Assembly: GCF_015352985.1 (NCBI RefSeq)
Contig: NZ_JACYXF010000001.1
Span: 62,001-126,000 of the forward strand
Length of the DNA stretch: 64,000 bases
DNA from: Noviherbaspirillum malthae
GTDB lineage: Bacteria > Pseudomonadota > Gammaproteobacteria > Burkholderiales > Burkholderiaceae_D
Direction of reading: 5' to 3'
Shown here one piece after another: positions 20,804 through 28,890 of this stretch (positions within the stretch are counted from its first letter, which is position 1; every line of letters begins with the position of its first letter). The translations under genes were made by a program, and so were the position numbers. The notes beneath the pieces were generated by a model. It was not told the DNA's origin, did not search any database, and was given only the letters and a program-made list of their open reading frames with translations.

Positions 20804-22774
20804 ATGTCTTCTATGAAATGGATGGCGGGCGTTGCCATCGCCACAGCCTCGGTCGTGCTGCTGCCTCAGGCGGCTCTTGCAAAGAAGCCTGCGCCTGCAC
20901 CGCAGCGCGCCGCGCCTGCGTTTGCTTCCGATGACGATGTGTTCATTGCCTTGCGCGACGCTTCGCGCAGCGGCGATCTGGCACGCATCGAAGAGCTCGC
21001 CGCCAAGCTCGGCAATTTTCCGCTGCCGTCCTATGTCGACTATTACCGTCTGCGTCCCCGCATCGCTACCGCTTCCGATCAGGAAATCCGCAGCTACCTG
21101 ACACGCTACGACGGCCAGGCCATCGCCGACCGCCTGCGCAACGACTGGCTGCTCGAACTCGGCCGCACCCGCAACTGGACGCTGTTCGACGAGCAGTATC
21201 CGCTGTTCGTGCTCAACGACGATACCCAGCTCAAATGCTATGCGCTGATGTCCAGGGCCCTCAAGGGCCAGAACGTCGCCGAGGAAGCGCGCACCGTGCT
21301 GGTCGGCCCGCAGAATTACGGCGAAGCCTGCCCGGCCCTGGTGACGACGCTGGTCGAAGCCGGCCAGTTCACGCAGGACGATGTCTGGGCGCAGATCCGG
21401 CTGATCGCCGAGTCCGGTTTTCCCGGCACCATCCGCCGGCTCGCGCTGCTGACCGATGCCAGCGAGACCATGCTGACGCAGGCGCTCGACAAGCCGGATG
21501 CGGTGCTTGCGAAAGGCCCCGGCGGCAACCGCGCCGCGCGTGAAATCTTCATCCTTGCGCTGGGACGCAGCGCCAAGAACAATCCCGATCGCGCAGTGGA
21601 TGCGCTCGTGGCGAATGCCAATCGCCTGAGCGAACGCGAGCGTGCTCAGGCCTGGGCGCAGATTGCGCTGCCGGCTTCGCTCAAGCTGCTGCCCGAGGCG
21701 GCGGTGTACTGGCACCGCACGCCGGGCGCGGCGCTGTCGCTGGAAAGCCATCAGTGGAAGGCCCGCGCGGCGCTGCGCGCCGGCGAATGGAAACAGGTGA
21801 AGACCGCCATCGAGGCCATGCCGGCGACGCTGGCCAACGACGGTCCCTGGGTTTACTGGCTCGCCCGCGCCTACCGCGCCGAAGGCAAGACCGAAGAAGC
21901 GCGGAAGCTGTTCGAATCCATCGCCGACCAGAACCATTTCTACGGCCAGCTGGCGCTGGAAGAACTCGGCAGCAAGATCACCATTCCGCCGCGCGCGCAA
22001 GCCGTGACCGCGGAGGAACTGGCACCGATGGCGAGCAATGCCGGCTTCCAGCGCGCGCTCAAGTTCTTCGACCTGAACATGCGTTTCGAAGGCTACCGTG
22101 AATGGAACTGGGAACTGCGCAGGATGAACGACCGCCAGCATCTGGCGGCGGCCGAATTCGCGCGGCAGAAGAACGTGCTCGACCGCATGGTCAACACGTC
22201 CGACCGCACCAAGGCCGAATTCGATTTCACCCAGCGCTTCCCGTCGCCTCACCGCAACGAGATGCATGCATCGACCGAACGCCTCGGCCTCGACATGGCC
22301 TGGGTCTACGGCCTGATCCGCCAGGAATCGCGCTTCATCCAGAATGCGCGTTCCCATGTCGGCGCTTCCGGCCTCATGCAGCTGATGCCGGCCACCGCGC
22401 AATATGTCGCCCGCAAGATCGGCATGGAAGGCTTCACCCAGAGCCAGGTCAATGACATCCAGACCAACATCACGCTCGGCACCAATTACCTGAACATGGT
22501 GCTCAACGACCTGGAAGGTTCGCAGGCGATGGCGACGGCCGCCTACAATGCCGGCCCCGGCCGTCCGCGCGCATGGCGCTCGACGCTGCAGCGCCAGGTG
22601 GAAGGCGCGGTCTTCGCCGAATCCATCCCGTTCAACGAGACGCGCGATTACGTCAAGAAAGTGTTGTCGAATGCGACATATTATGCGGCGCTGTTCGAAG
22701 GCAAGCCGCAGTCGCTGAAGGCGCGCCTCGGCACCGTGGCGCCCAAGGGATTCGCGCCCAGCGAACTGCCCTGA
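20804..22774 (+). CDS. slt: Soluble lytic murein transglycosylase (Slt70-like)
   Basis: 656 residues from the ATG at 20804 (an ATG three codons later is possible). Signal peptide at about 1-27 (ASVVLLPQAALA). A long alpha-helical superhelical domain to about residue 470 (U and L domains), then the C-terminal SLT goose-lysozyme domain: catalytic Glu in GLIRQESRF, then SHVGASGLMQLMPATAQYVA, NITLGTNYL and AAYNAGPGRPRAWR. Periplasmic enzyme that cleaves glycan strands to 1,6-anhydromuropeptides. A GC-rich hairpin at 22799-22820 follows the stop. Confidence 0.93.
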   Translation: MSSMKWMAGVAIATASVVLLPQAALAKKPAPAPQRAAPAFASDDDVFIALRDASRSGDLARIEELAAKLGNFPLPSYVDYYRLRPRIATASDQEIRSYLTRYDGQAIADRLRNDWLLELGRTRNWTLFDEQYPLFVLNDDTQLKCYALMSRALKGQNVAEEARTVLVGPQNYGEACPALVTTLVEAGQFTQDDVWAQIRLIAESGFPGTIRRLALLTDASETMLTQALDKPDAVLAKGPGGNRAAREIFILALGRSAKNNPDRAVDALVANANRLSERERAQAWAQIALPASLKLLPEAAVYWHRTPGAALSLESHQWKARAALRAGEWKQVKTAIEAMPATLANDGPWVYWLARAYRAEGKTEEARKLFESIADQNHFYGQLALEELGSKITIPPRAQAVTAEELAPMASNAGFQRALKFFDLNMRFEGYREWNWELRRMNDRQHLAAAEFARQKNVLDRMVNTSDRTKAEFDFTQRFPSPHRNEMHASTERLGLDMAWVYGLIRQESRFIQNARSHVGASGLMQLMPATAQYVARKIGMEGFTQSQVNDIQTNITLGTNYLNMVLNDLEGSQAMATAAYNAGPGRPRAWRSTLQRQVEGAVFAESIPFNETRDYVKKVLSNATYYAALFEGKPQSLKARLGTVAPKGFAPSELP

Positions 22775-22798
22775 GGTCTCAAGAGGTCCTCTGGTTGC

Positions 22799-22820
22799 GC
22801 GCCGGTTTCCAAACCGGCGC
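22799..22820. terminator. Hairpin after slt
   Basis: Perfect inverted repeat GCGCCGGTTT-CC-AAACCGGCGC 25 bp after the slt stop, followed by AAAA rather than T in the plus direction; a weak terminator candidate. Confidence 0.4.
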
Positions 22821-22910
22821 AAAAGCATTATCCTCGGATGCCGTGCTGCAGCGACCCGCCGCAGCGCGGCATTTTCGCATGGCAGCTTCGTTAAAATTGG
22901 GACAAGACGT

Positions 22911-23624
22911 ATGCAAAGCACAGAACTCGATCCAACCCTTGAGCAAACCCTCGATGCCGCAGGCAGGGCGGGCTTGAAACTGGTCATCGGCAACAAGAAT
23001 TATTCTTCCTGGTCGATGCGCCCCTGGGTGGCGATGACCGCGTTCGGCATTCCCTTCGAGGAAGTGCGCATTTCCCTCGGCCGCCCCGATACCTCGTCGC
23101 GCATTGCCGAGCATTCGACGGCCGGCCGCGTGCCCGTCCTGATCTGCGGCGAAACCAAGGTCTGGGATTCGCTGGCGATCTGCGAATACCTCGCCGAGCA
23201 GTTCCCCGACAAGGGCCTGTGGCCGCACGATGCCGATGCCCGCGCCATTGCCCGCTCGGTATGCGCCGAAATGCATTCCGGCTTTGGCGACCTGCGTTCG
23301 TCGATGTGGATGAACATCCGCGCCAGCTTTCCGGGCAAGGGCCGCACGCCCGGCACGCAATCGGACATCGCCCGCATCTGCGAAATCTGGGAAGACTGCC
23401 TGGCCCGTTCCGGTCCGCACCAGTTCCTGTTCGGCGACTTCTCGATCGCCGATGCCTTCTATGCACCGGTGGTGATGCGCTTCCGCACCTACGGCGTCTG
23501 GCTGCCGCCGGCGCTGCAGGCCTACATGGACCGCGTCGTTGCGCATCCCGCGGTTGCCCAATGGATGCGCGAAGCCGTGGCCGAGGCGGACCGTCTCGAG
23601 AAATACGACAGTTATCCGGATTGA
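22911..23624 (+). CDS. Glutathione S-transferase-like protein
   Basis: 237 residues. N-terminal thioredoxin-fold domain (about 21-100) with IGNKNYSSWSMRPWVAM, where Ser/Cys would sit at the active site (SSWSMRP here, no Cys), cis-Pro motif GRVPVL and VWDSLAICEYLAEQFP (glutathione gamma-Glu site). C-terminal all-helical domain follows with FLFGDFSIADAFYAPVV. Substrate unknown. 10 bp upstream of cca and probably co-transcribed. Confidence 0.88.
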   Translation: MQSTELDPTLEQTLDAAGRAGLKLVIGNKNYSSWSMRPWVAMTAFGIPFEEVRISLGRPDTSSRIAEHSTAGRVPVLICGETKVWDSLAICEYLAEQFPDKGLWPHDADARAIARSVCAEMHSGFGDLRSSMWMNIRASFPGKGRTPGTQSDIARICEIWEDCLARSGPHQFLFGDFSIADAFYAPVVMRFRTYGVWLPPALQAYMDRVVAHPAVAQWMREAVAEADRLEKYDSYPD

Positions 23625-23634
23625 TGGAGCGACG

Positions 23635-24852
23635 ATGAAGACGTATGTGGTCGGCGGTGCGGTACGTGATGCCTTGCTCGGCCTTCCAGTGCAGGACCAT
23701 GACCATGTGGTCGTCGGCGCAACGCCCGAGGAGATGATTGCCAAGGGCTTCACGCCGGTCGGCAAGGACTTCCCGGTATTCCTGCATCCGAAGACGCACG
23801 AGGAATATGCGCTGGCCCGCACCGAGCGCAAGACCGCGCCAGGCTACAAGGGTTTCGTCTTCCATGCGGCTGCCGACGTCACGCTGGAGCAGGACCTGGT
23901 GCGGCGCGACCTGACCGTCAATGCGATGGCGCAAGGCGAAGACGGCGTCATCATCGATCCCTTCGGCGGACGGAAGGATTTGCAGGCGCGGGTGTTCCGC
24001 CATGTTTCGCAGGCGTTTGCGGAAGACCCGGTGCGCATCCTGCGCGTGGCCCGTTTTGCCGCGCGCTTCCAGGACTTCACGGTGGCGCCGGAAACCAACC
24101 GCCTGATGCAGGACATGGTCGAGGCCGGCGAGGTGGATGCGCTGGTGCCGGAGCGGGTGTGGCAGGAACTGTCGCGCGGCCTGATGGAGGCGCGGCCCTC
24201 CCGCATGTTCGAGGTGCTGCGGGCCTGCGGCGCGCTGGCGCGCATCATCCCGGAACTCGACGTGCTGTGGGGCGTGCCGCAGCCGGAAAAGCATCATCCC
24301 GAAATCGATACCGGCGTGCATGTAATGATGGTGATCGATTATGCCGCGGCACAGGGTTTCGACTTGCCGATCCGCTGCGCGGCGCTGCTGCACGACCTCG
24401 GCAAGGGCGCAACGCCGCCCGAGGAGTGGCCGAAGCATTACGGTCATGAAGGCAAGGGTGTGGCGCTGGTGGAGCAGGTCTGCAAGCGGCTGAAGATTCC
24501 GAACGACTGCCGCGACCTCGCGGTGATGGCCGCGCGCGAGCACGGCAACGTCATGCGCGCGCTCGAGATGCGGGCCAATACGCTGGTGAGCCTCTTGGAA
24601 CGCTGCGATGCCTTCCGCAAGCCCCAGCGCTTTCTCGACATGGTGCGGGCTTCTGAATGCGACCACCGCGGACGCACGGGCTTTCACGATACGCCCTTTC
24701 CAGAGGCGGCCTACCTCGAATCGGTATTGCGCGCCGCGCAGTCGGTGAACGCCGGCGACGTCGCCAAGAGTTGCGCAGGACAGCCGCAGCGCATTCCCGA
24801 AGCCATCCATGCGGCCCGCGTGGCAGCAGTCGGCAGTCTGGTGCGGCCGTAA
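23635..24852 (+). CDS. cca: Multifunctional CCA protein (tRNA nucleotidyltransferase with HD domain)
   Basis: Adds or repairs the 3' CCA of tRNA. 405 residues from MKTYVVGGAVRD; the GST stop lies 10 bp before. Seen: GGAVRDALLG, catalytic DHD in VQDHDHVVVGA, RRDLTVNAMA, EDPVRILRVARFAARF, and a C-terminal HD phosphohydrolase domain with HLLHDLGKGATPPEEWP-type motif (HDLGKG) and HYGHEGKG. This is the class with 2',3'-cyclic phosphodiesterase and phosphatase activities known in E. coli. Confidence 0.95.
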   Translation: MKTYVVGGAVRDALLGLPVQDHDHVVVGATPEEMIAKGFTPVGKDFPVFLHPKTHEEYALARTERKTAPGYKGFVFHAAADVTLEQDLVRRDLTVNAMAQGEDGVIIDPFGGRKDLQARVFRHVSQAFAEDPVRILRVARFAARFQDFTVAPETNRLMQDMVEAGEVDALVPERVWQELSRGLMEARPSRMFEVLRACGALARIIPELDVLWGVPQPEKHHPEIDTGVHVMMVIDYAAAQGFDLPIRCAALLHDLGKGATPPEEWPKHYGHEGKGVALVEQVCKRLKIPNDCRDLAVMAAREHGNVMRALEMRANTLVSLLERCDAFRKPQRFLDMVRASECDHRGRTGFHDTPFPEAAYLESVLRAAQSVNAGDVAKSCAGQPQRIPEAIHAARVAAVGSLVRP

Positions 24853-25229
24853 CATCCATAAGTCATCGCGTCCGGCCGCAAGGCAAGTGCATTGCCCGCC
24901 GGTCATCGTCCACAAAAAATTCCCGGGAAAAAAGATTCCTGATGGAACGCTTTCAGGCGCTCCGCATCCAACCCCCTTTGTGACTTTCGGTAGGGCGTTT
25001 CCAGCGATCCGCTGCATGTTCCGCATTCACCTGTTGACGGGTTGATAAAGGCATCGCGCAGCAGCGGGAAATGGCGGCGTATTACCTCGGTGTTAAGGAC
25101 ATGAAACATATGAGCCTTGCTGTAGGATACCCGCGCCAAGCGCATGCTCTGCCGACTCGTCACCGTGGCATGCAGTCGGGCATTCAACAAGGACTCGGCA
25201 GCCGATCATCATTCAGGGATAAATTCAAC
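24853..25229. other. 377-bp intergenic region upstream of the ThDP enzyme gene
   Basis: No convincing gene. It is somewhat less GC-rich than its flanks. A TTGACG hexamer at about 25032 and AGGGAT at about 25215 before the ThDP gene ATG are the only promoter-like or ribosome-site-like elements I can point to. An open frame that extends the ThDP gene upstream to 25071 lacks family similarity. Confidence 0.5.
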
Positions 25230-27074
25230 ATGCGCATTACCACTCCGCTGGTCTCGGGAGCAGCCGACTGGCGGATTTCAACGGAAGGACAAATTCACGA
25301 TACCGCCGACCTGATCGTTGCCTATCTGGCACAGCTTGGCGTCGACTATGTATTCGGCGTACCGGGCGGCGCCATCGAACCGTTCTACAACGCACTCGCG
25401 CGCAGCAGCAAGCGCGGCGGCCCGCGGCCGGTACTGGCGCGGCACGAGGCCGGCGCCGCCTTCATGGCCGACGGCTACGCGCGCGAGACCGGCAAGCTCG
25501 GCGTCTGCTGCGGCACTTCGGGCCCAGGCGCGACCAATATGATCACCGGCGTCGCCTGCGCCTACGACAACGGCATTCCCATGCTGGTGCTGACCGGACA
25601 GCCGGCGCTACCCAATTTCGGCCGGCGCGCATTGCAGGAATCGAGCTGCACCGGCATCGACATCGTCGCCATGTTCAGCCACTGCACCCGCTACAACACG
25701 CTGGTCACCCACCCCGAGCAGGTCGAGAACAAGCTGGTCGCCGCGCTGGCGCATGCCACCCGCACGCCGAAGGGCCCTGTCCACCTGAGCATCCCGCTCG
25801 ACATCATGAAGAGCCCCTTGCCGAGATCCGGCGTGGCCTGCGACATCAACGCCATGCTCAGGCCGGCTTCCCTGATCGACGAGCAGGCAATCGATTCGCT
25901 GTGCGGTCAGCTGCAGCAGGCGAAGAATCCGCTGCTGCTGATCGGCGGCTCCTGCGGCGAAGCGGTCGGGGCGATTCTCGACATCGCCGTGCACAGGAAC
26001 GCCGCTTTCATCGTCGCGCCCGATGCCAAGGGCCTGATCGATCCGCGTCATCCGCTGTACCGGGGCGTGTTCGGTTTCGCCGGTCATGCGTCGGCGGAGA
26101 TGGCGCTGCGCGACAAGTCGGTCGACCTCATCGTGGCCTTCGGCTGCAACATGAATGAATGGACCAGCGGCGGCTGGAGCGATGCGCTGCTCAACCACCG
26201 CCTGGTCCATGTCGATGAATGCGAGGAGCACCTGGTGCGCACGCCGATGGCCAGGCTGCACGTGCGCGGCCATATCGCCGCCACCGCGGCCCGGCTGGCA
26301 GAACGCATGGGCGCTGCTGCCGTGCCGGTGCAGCTCGAGACCGGCTCGGTGATCGGTCTCGCCGCATCCGACGGCGCAAGGCCGCAGCTTCAGCAGCCTC
26401 AGTCTCAGCAGCCCCGCATGGCGCCGCTGTCCCTGCATGAAGGCAATCACGGCGGTCCGGTCAAGCCGCAGCAGCTGATGCATGAACTCGGCCGGCTGTT
26501 TCCCGCACATACCCGCTATCTGGCCGATTCAGGCAACAGCTTCGCCTGGGCCATCCATTACCTGTCGCCCGGCGCTGCCGCATCATCCATACCTTCCGCA
26601 CCTCTCGCCGGCAAGGGCGGCTGGCTGCGCGTGACCATGGACTTTGCCCCGATGGGCTGGGCCATCGGCGGTGCGGTCGGCACCGCGCTCGGCAATCCGG
26701 ATGTGCCGGTCGTTTGCATCACCGGCGACGGCAGCATGCTGATGAACGGCCAGGAGATCTCGGCGGCCGTGGCCGAAGAACTGAGCGTGGTTTTCGTCGT
26801 GCTCAACGATGCGGCGCTGGGCATGGTCAAGCACGGACAGCGGCTGGCCGGCGCGGAACGCATTGCGCATCAGCTGCCGCCGACCGACTTCGCCGCGCTT
26901 GCTCGCGCGCTCGGCGCCCAGGCCTTTACGATCGAGCGCCTGCAGGATCTCGCCGAACTCGACATCGACGCCATCTGCGAACGCCGCGGTCCGACGCTGC
27001 TCGACGTGCGCATCGATGCCGAAGAAGTGCCGCCGATGAGCCTGCGCATGCGCGTGCTGGGCACCGCGGTGTAA
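25230..27074 (+). CDS. ThDP-dependent enzyme of the acetolactate synthase family
   Basis: 614 residues from MRITTPLVSGAADW (AGGGAT 12-15 nt upstream). Three-domain ThDP fold: N-terminal PYR domain with the catalytic Glu in RHEAGAAFMADGYAR (about 73) and CCGTSGPGATN; a central domain with PLLLIGGSCG; a C-terminal PP domain with the ThDP-Mg motif GDGSMLMNGQEISAA (about 498-512). A Gln/Pro-rich insert at about 388-404 separates the last two. It resembles large subunits of acetolactate synthase or related decarboxylases and lyases, but no regulatory subunit is nearby. Followed after 25 bp by two citrate-synthase-like genes, so a carbon-carbon bond-forming pathway is likely; the substrate cannot be read from the sequence. 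Confidence 0.75.
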   Translation: MRITTPLVSGAADWRISTEGQIHDTADLIVAYLAQLGVDYVFGVPGGAIEPFYNALARSSKRGGPRPVLARHEAGAAFMADGYARETGKLGVCCGTSGPGATNMITGVACAYDNGIPMLVLTGQPALPNFGRRALQESSCTGIDIVAMFSHCTRYNTLVTHPEQVENKLVAALAHATRTPKGPVHLSIPLDIMKSPLPRSGVACDINAMLRPASLIDEQAIDSLCGQLQQAKNPLLLIGGSCGEAVGAILDIAVHRNAAFIVAPDAKGLIDPRHPLYRGVFGFAGHASAEMALRDKSVDLIVAFGCNMNEWTSGGWSDALLNHRLVHVDECEEHLVRTPMARLHVRGHIAATAARLAERMGAAAVPVQLETGSVIGLAASDGARPQLQQPQSQQPRMAPLSLHEGNHGGPVKPQQLMHELGRLFPAHTRYLADSGNSFAWAIHYLSPGAAASSIPSAPLAGKGGWLRVTMDFAPMGWAIGGAVGTALGNPDVPVVCITGDGSMLMNGQEISAAVAEELSVVFVVLNDAALGMVKHGQRLAGAERIAHQLPPTDFAALARALGAQAFTIERLQDLAELDIDAICERRGPTLLDVRIDAEEVPPMSLRMRVLGTAV

Positions 27075-27099
27075 ACCGCTCAATCATGAAAGAGACGCA

Positions 27100-27960
27100 A
27101 TGAGCGACAAACCCTTGCCGCAGATCCATACCGAAATCTGGAACGAGGAGCCGGAACCCGACAACCGCTTCGCCACCCGCGCCGCCTACTGCCGCGGCTA
27201 TGATGTGTTCGGCGAGATGGTCGGCAATGCACGCTGGGTCGAAATGCTGTTCCTCCTGCTGCGCCCCGAACTGCCCGAGCCAAGTGCTCTTGACCTGCTT
27301 GAAGCGCTCGCCGTGGCGCTGGCCAACCCCGGTCCGCGCGATCCTTCGGTGCATGCCGCGATGTGCGGCGGCATTGCCGGCTCCAATGCGGCGGCTTCCC
27401 TGATGGCTGCGCTCGCCGTCGGCGCCGGACGCTACCACGGCGCGCGCGACGTGCACGACGCAATGCTCGCATGGGCCGCCTGCGGCACCGACATCGAAGC
27501 CTGGCGCAAGCACCTGCGGCATGCGCGGCAGGATGACGGCGGCGCCGCGATCGAAGTCTGGCCGGCGCGCGAACGTCCGCCCGGCTTCGAGCCGCATGCG
27601 CCGGCCTGCGCCACGTCGACCCGGCAGCTGCTGGAGGCGCTGGCCCGCATCGGGGCTGCGCCCCGCCTGAACTGGCTGGCGGCGCATCGCGAAGCGCTCG
27701 AGGATGCCGCCGGCATGCCGCTCGAGCAGACCGGCGTGGCCGCCGCCGCCTTCAGCGATCTCGGCCTTGCACCGGAAGAGGGCGAGATGCTGTTCCTGCT
27801 GCTGCGCCTGCCCGGCGCGGCCATGCATGCGCTCGAACAGCAGCGCAAGAAGTACACAGAATTTCCGTTCTATGCGGTCGAGCTGCAGGACGGCCCGGCC
27901 GCCGGCAGCAAACAGGAAAGCCAGCAGGAAAGCCACCAGGAAAGCCAACACCATGAATGA
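27100..27960 (+). CDS. Short citrate synthase / citryl-CoA lyase-like protein, subunit A of a pair
   Basis: 286 residues. N-terminal CRGYDVFGEMVGNARWVEMLFLLL matches the YRGYDI...EVAYLLL entry motif of citrate synthases; GGIAGSNAAASLMAALAVGAGRYHGARD matches the core containing the first catalytic His (YHGA here, LHGGA in the family). A PPGFEPHAPA segment stands where GFGHP is expected, with His shifted by one, and I cannot place the catalytic Asp. The C-terminus is an added QES repeat (KQESQQESHQESQHHE) built from a 12-bp tandem repeat. Its end overlaps the next gene by 8 bp. Inferred role: one half of a heteromeric citrate-synthase-like enzyme working with the ThDP enzyme. Confidence 0.65.
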   Translation: MSDKPLPQIHTEIWNEEPEPDNRFATRAAYCRGYDVFGEMVGNARWVEMLFLLLRPELPEPSALDLLEALAVALANPGPRDPSVHAAMCGGIAGSNAAASLMAALAVGAGRYHGARDVHDAMLAWAACGTDIEAWRKHLRHARQDDGGAAIEVWPARERPPGFEPHAPACATSTRQLLEALARIGAAPRLNWLAAHREALEDAAGMPLEQTGVAAAAFSDLGLAPEEGEMLFLLLRLPGAAMHALEQQRKKYTEFPFYAVELQDGPAAGSKQESQQESHQESQHHE

Positions 27961-28774
27961 CCGCCCCATGAAAGGCCCCGGACTGCTCGCCGCCGAAGCC
28001 GGCATCCTGCGCACCCGCGTCGGCGCCTGCTGGCCGGGCAGCCATGCGGTGTTCCGCGGCCACGACCTGCACCAGGAATTCCACGATGCCGACTGGATGG
28101 ACCTGTATGTCTACGGCATCACCGGACGCCGCTTCACGCCGCAGCAGTTGAAGCTGCTGCATGGCATCTGGGTCAATACCAGCTATCCCGATACCCGTCT
28201 CTGGAACAACCGGATCGCGGCGCTGGCCGGCAACGTGCGCAGTTCGCCGGTGCTCGGCCTCGCCGCCGCGCTGGCGGTATCGGAAGCGCGCATCTACGGC
28301 GGCGGGCCCGGCCTGCGGGCAATCAACTTCTTCTACCGTGCGCGCAAGGCGGTCGACGGCGGCCAGCCGCTGCGCGACTTCGTCAGCGCCGAGCTTGCCT
28401 CCGGACGCCACCTGTACGGCTACGGCCGGCCGATCGAGGCCCATGACGAGCGCCTGCCATGGCTGTCCGGCCTGGCGCGCTCGCTCGGGCTGGCGGACGG
28501 ACCGTATTTCAGGATGGCGCAGGAAGTCGAGGCCATCCTGATGGACCTGGGCAAGCCGGCGCTGCGCATGAACTATGCGGCGATGACGGCCTCGCTGGGC
28601 GCCGACATGGGCCTGTCCGTGCGCGAATTCCAGATTTTCAGGGTGCCCCTGTTTTTCGCCGGCATGCCGCCCTGCCTGGTGGAGGCGGCGCAGAAGCCGG
28701 AAGGAACGCTGTTTCCGACACCCTGCAACGGTATTGCCTATACGGGAGCTGGAAAACGGCCATGGCGAAAATGA
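27953..28774 (+). CDS. Degenerate citrate-synthase-like protein, subunit B of a pair
   Basis: 273 residues; its ATG overlaps the preceding gene by 8 bp. Citrate-synthase-like landmarks are recognisable but altered: IYGGGPGLRAINFFYRA where LHGGA is expected (His to Tyr), LYGYGRPIEAHDER where GFGHP is expected (His to Arg), and LRMNYAAMTASLGADMGLS where NVDFYSG is expected (no Asp). The end GIAYTGAGKRPW resembles the EYTGP-R-WP tail. With all three catalytic positions replaced it may be a structural or regulatory partner of the preceding protein, or may have new chemistry. The distant homology assignment is by eye. Confidence 0.55.
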   Translation: MNDRPMKGPGLLAAEAGILRTRVGACWPGSHAVFRGHDLHQEFHDADWMDLYVYGITGRRFTPQQLKLLHGIWVNTSYPDTRLWNNRIAALAGNVRSSPVLGLAAALAVSEARIYGGGPGLRAINFFYRARKAVDGGQPLRDFVSAELASGRHLYGYGRPIEAHDERLPWLSGLARSLGLADGPYFRMAQEVEAILMDLGKPALRMNYAAMTASLGADMGLSVREFQIFRVPLFFAGMPPCLVEAAQKPEGTLFPTPCNGIAYTGAGKRPWRK

Positions 28775-28827
28775 TCAGGCTGTCGCGGGCATCTGACGCG
28801 GTACTGAATATTTCCCTGGAGGAATGG

Positions 28828-28857
28828 ACTGTTACAAAGCGTTGCACTAGACTGTTA
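28828..28857. promoter_or_regulatory. Direct repeat before the TonB receptor gene
   Basis: ACTGTTAC occurs twice (28828-28835 and 28850-28857), start-to-start 22 bp, i.e. two helical turns, in the 116-bp gap between the citrate-synthase-like gene and the receptor. Candidate regulator site. Confidence 0.3.
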
Positions 28858-28890
28858 CCGCTCTGCACAATAACAGGCCGGAGGAACTCC

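Noticed and set aside
20679..20804. 6S RNA gene next to the 5-FCL gene, as in many proteobacteria
   Set aside because: The 124-bp gap is too short and shows no long double-stranded RNA layout; only a 7-bp palindrome is present.
20762..22996. 744-codon minus-strand frame opposite slt
   Set aside because: Shadow of slt and its flanks; slt has full family signatures.
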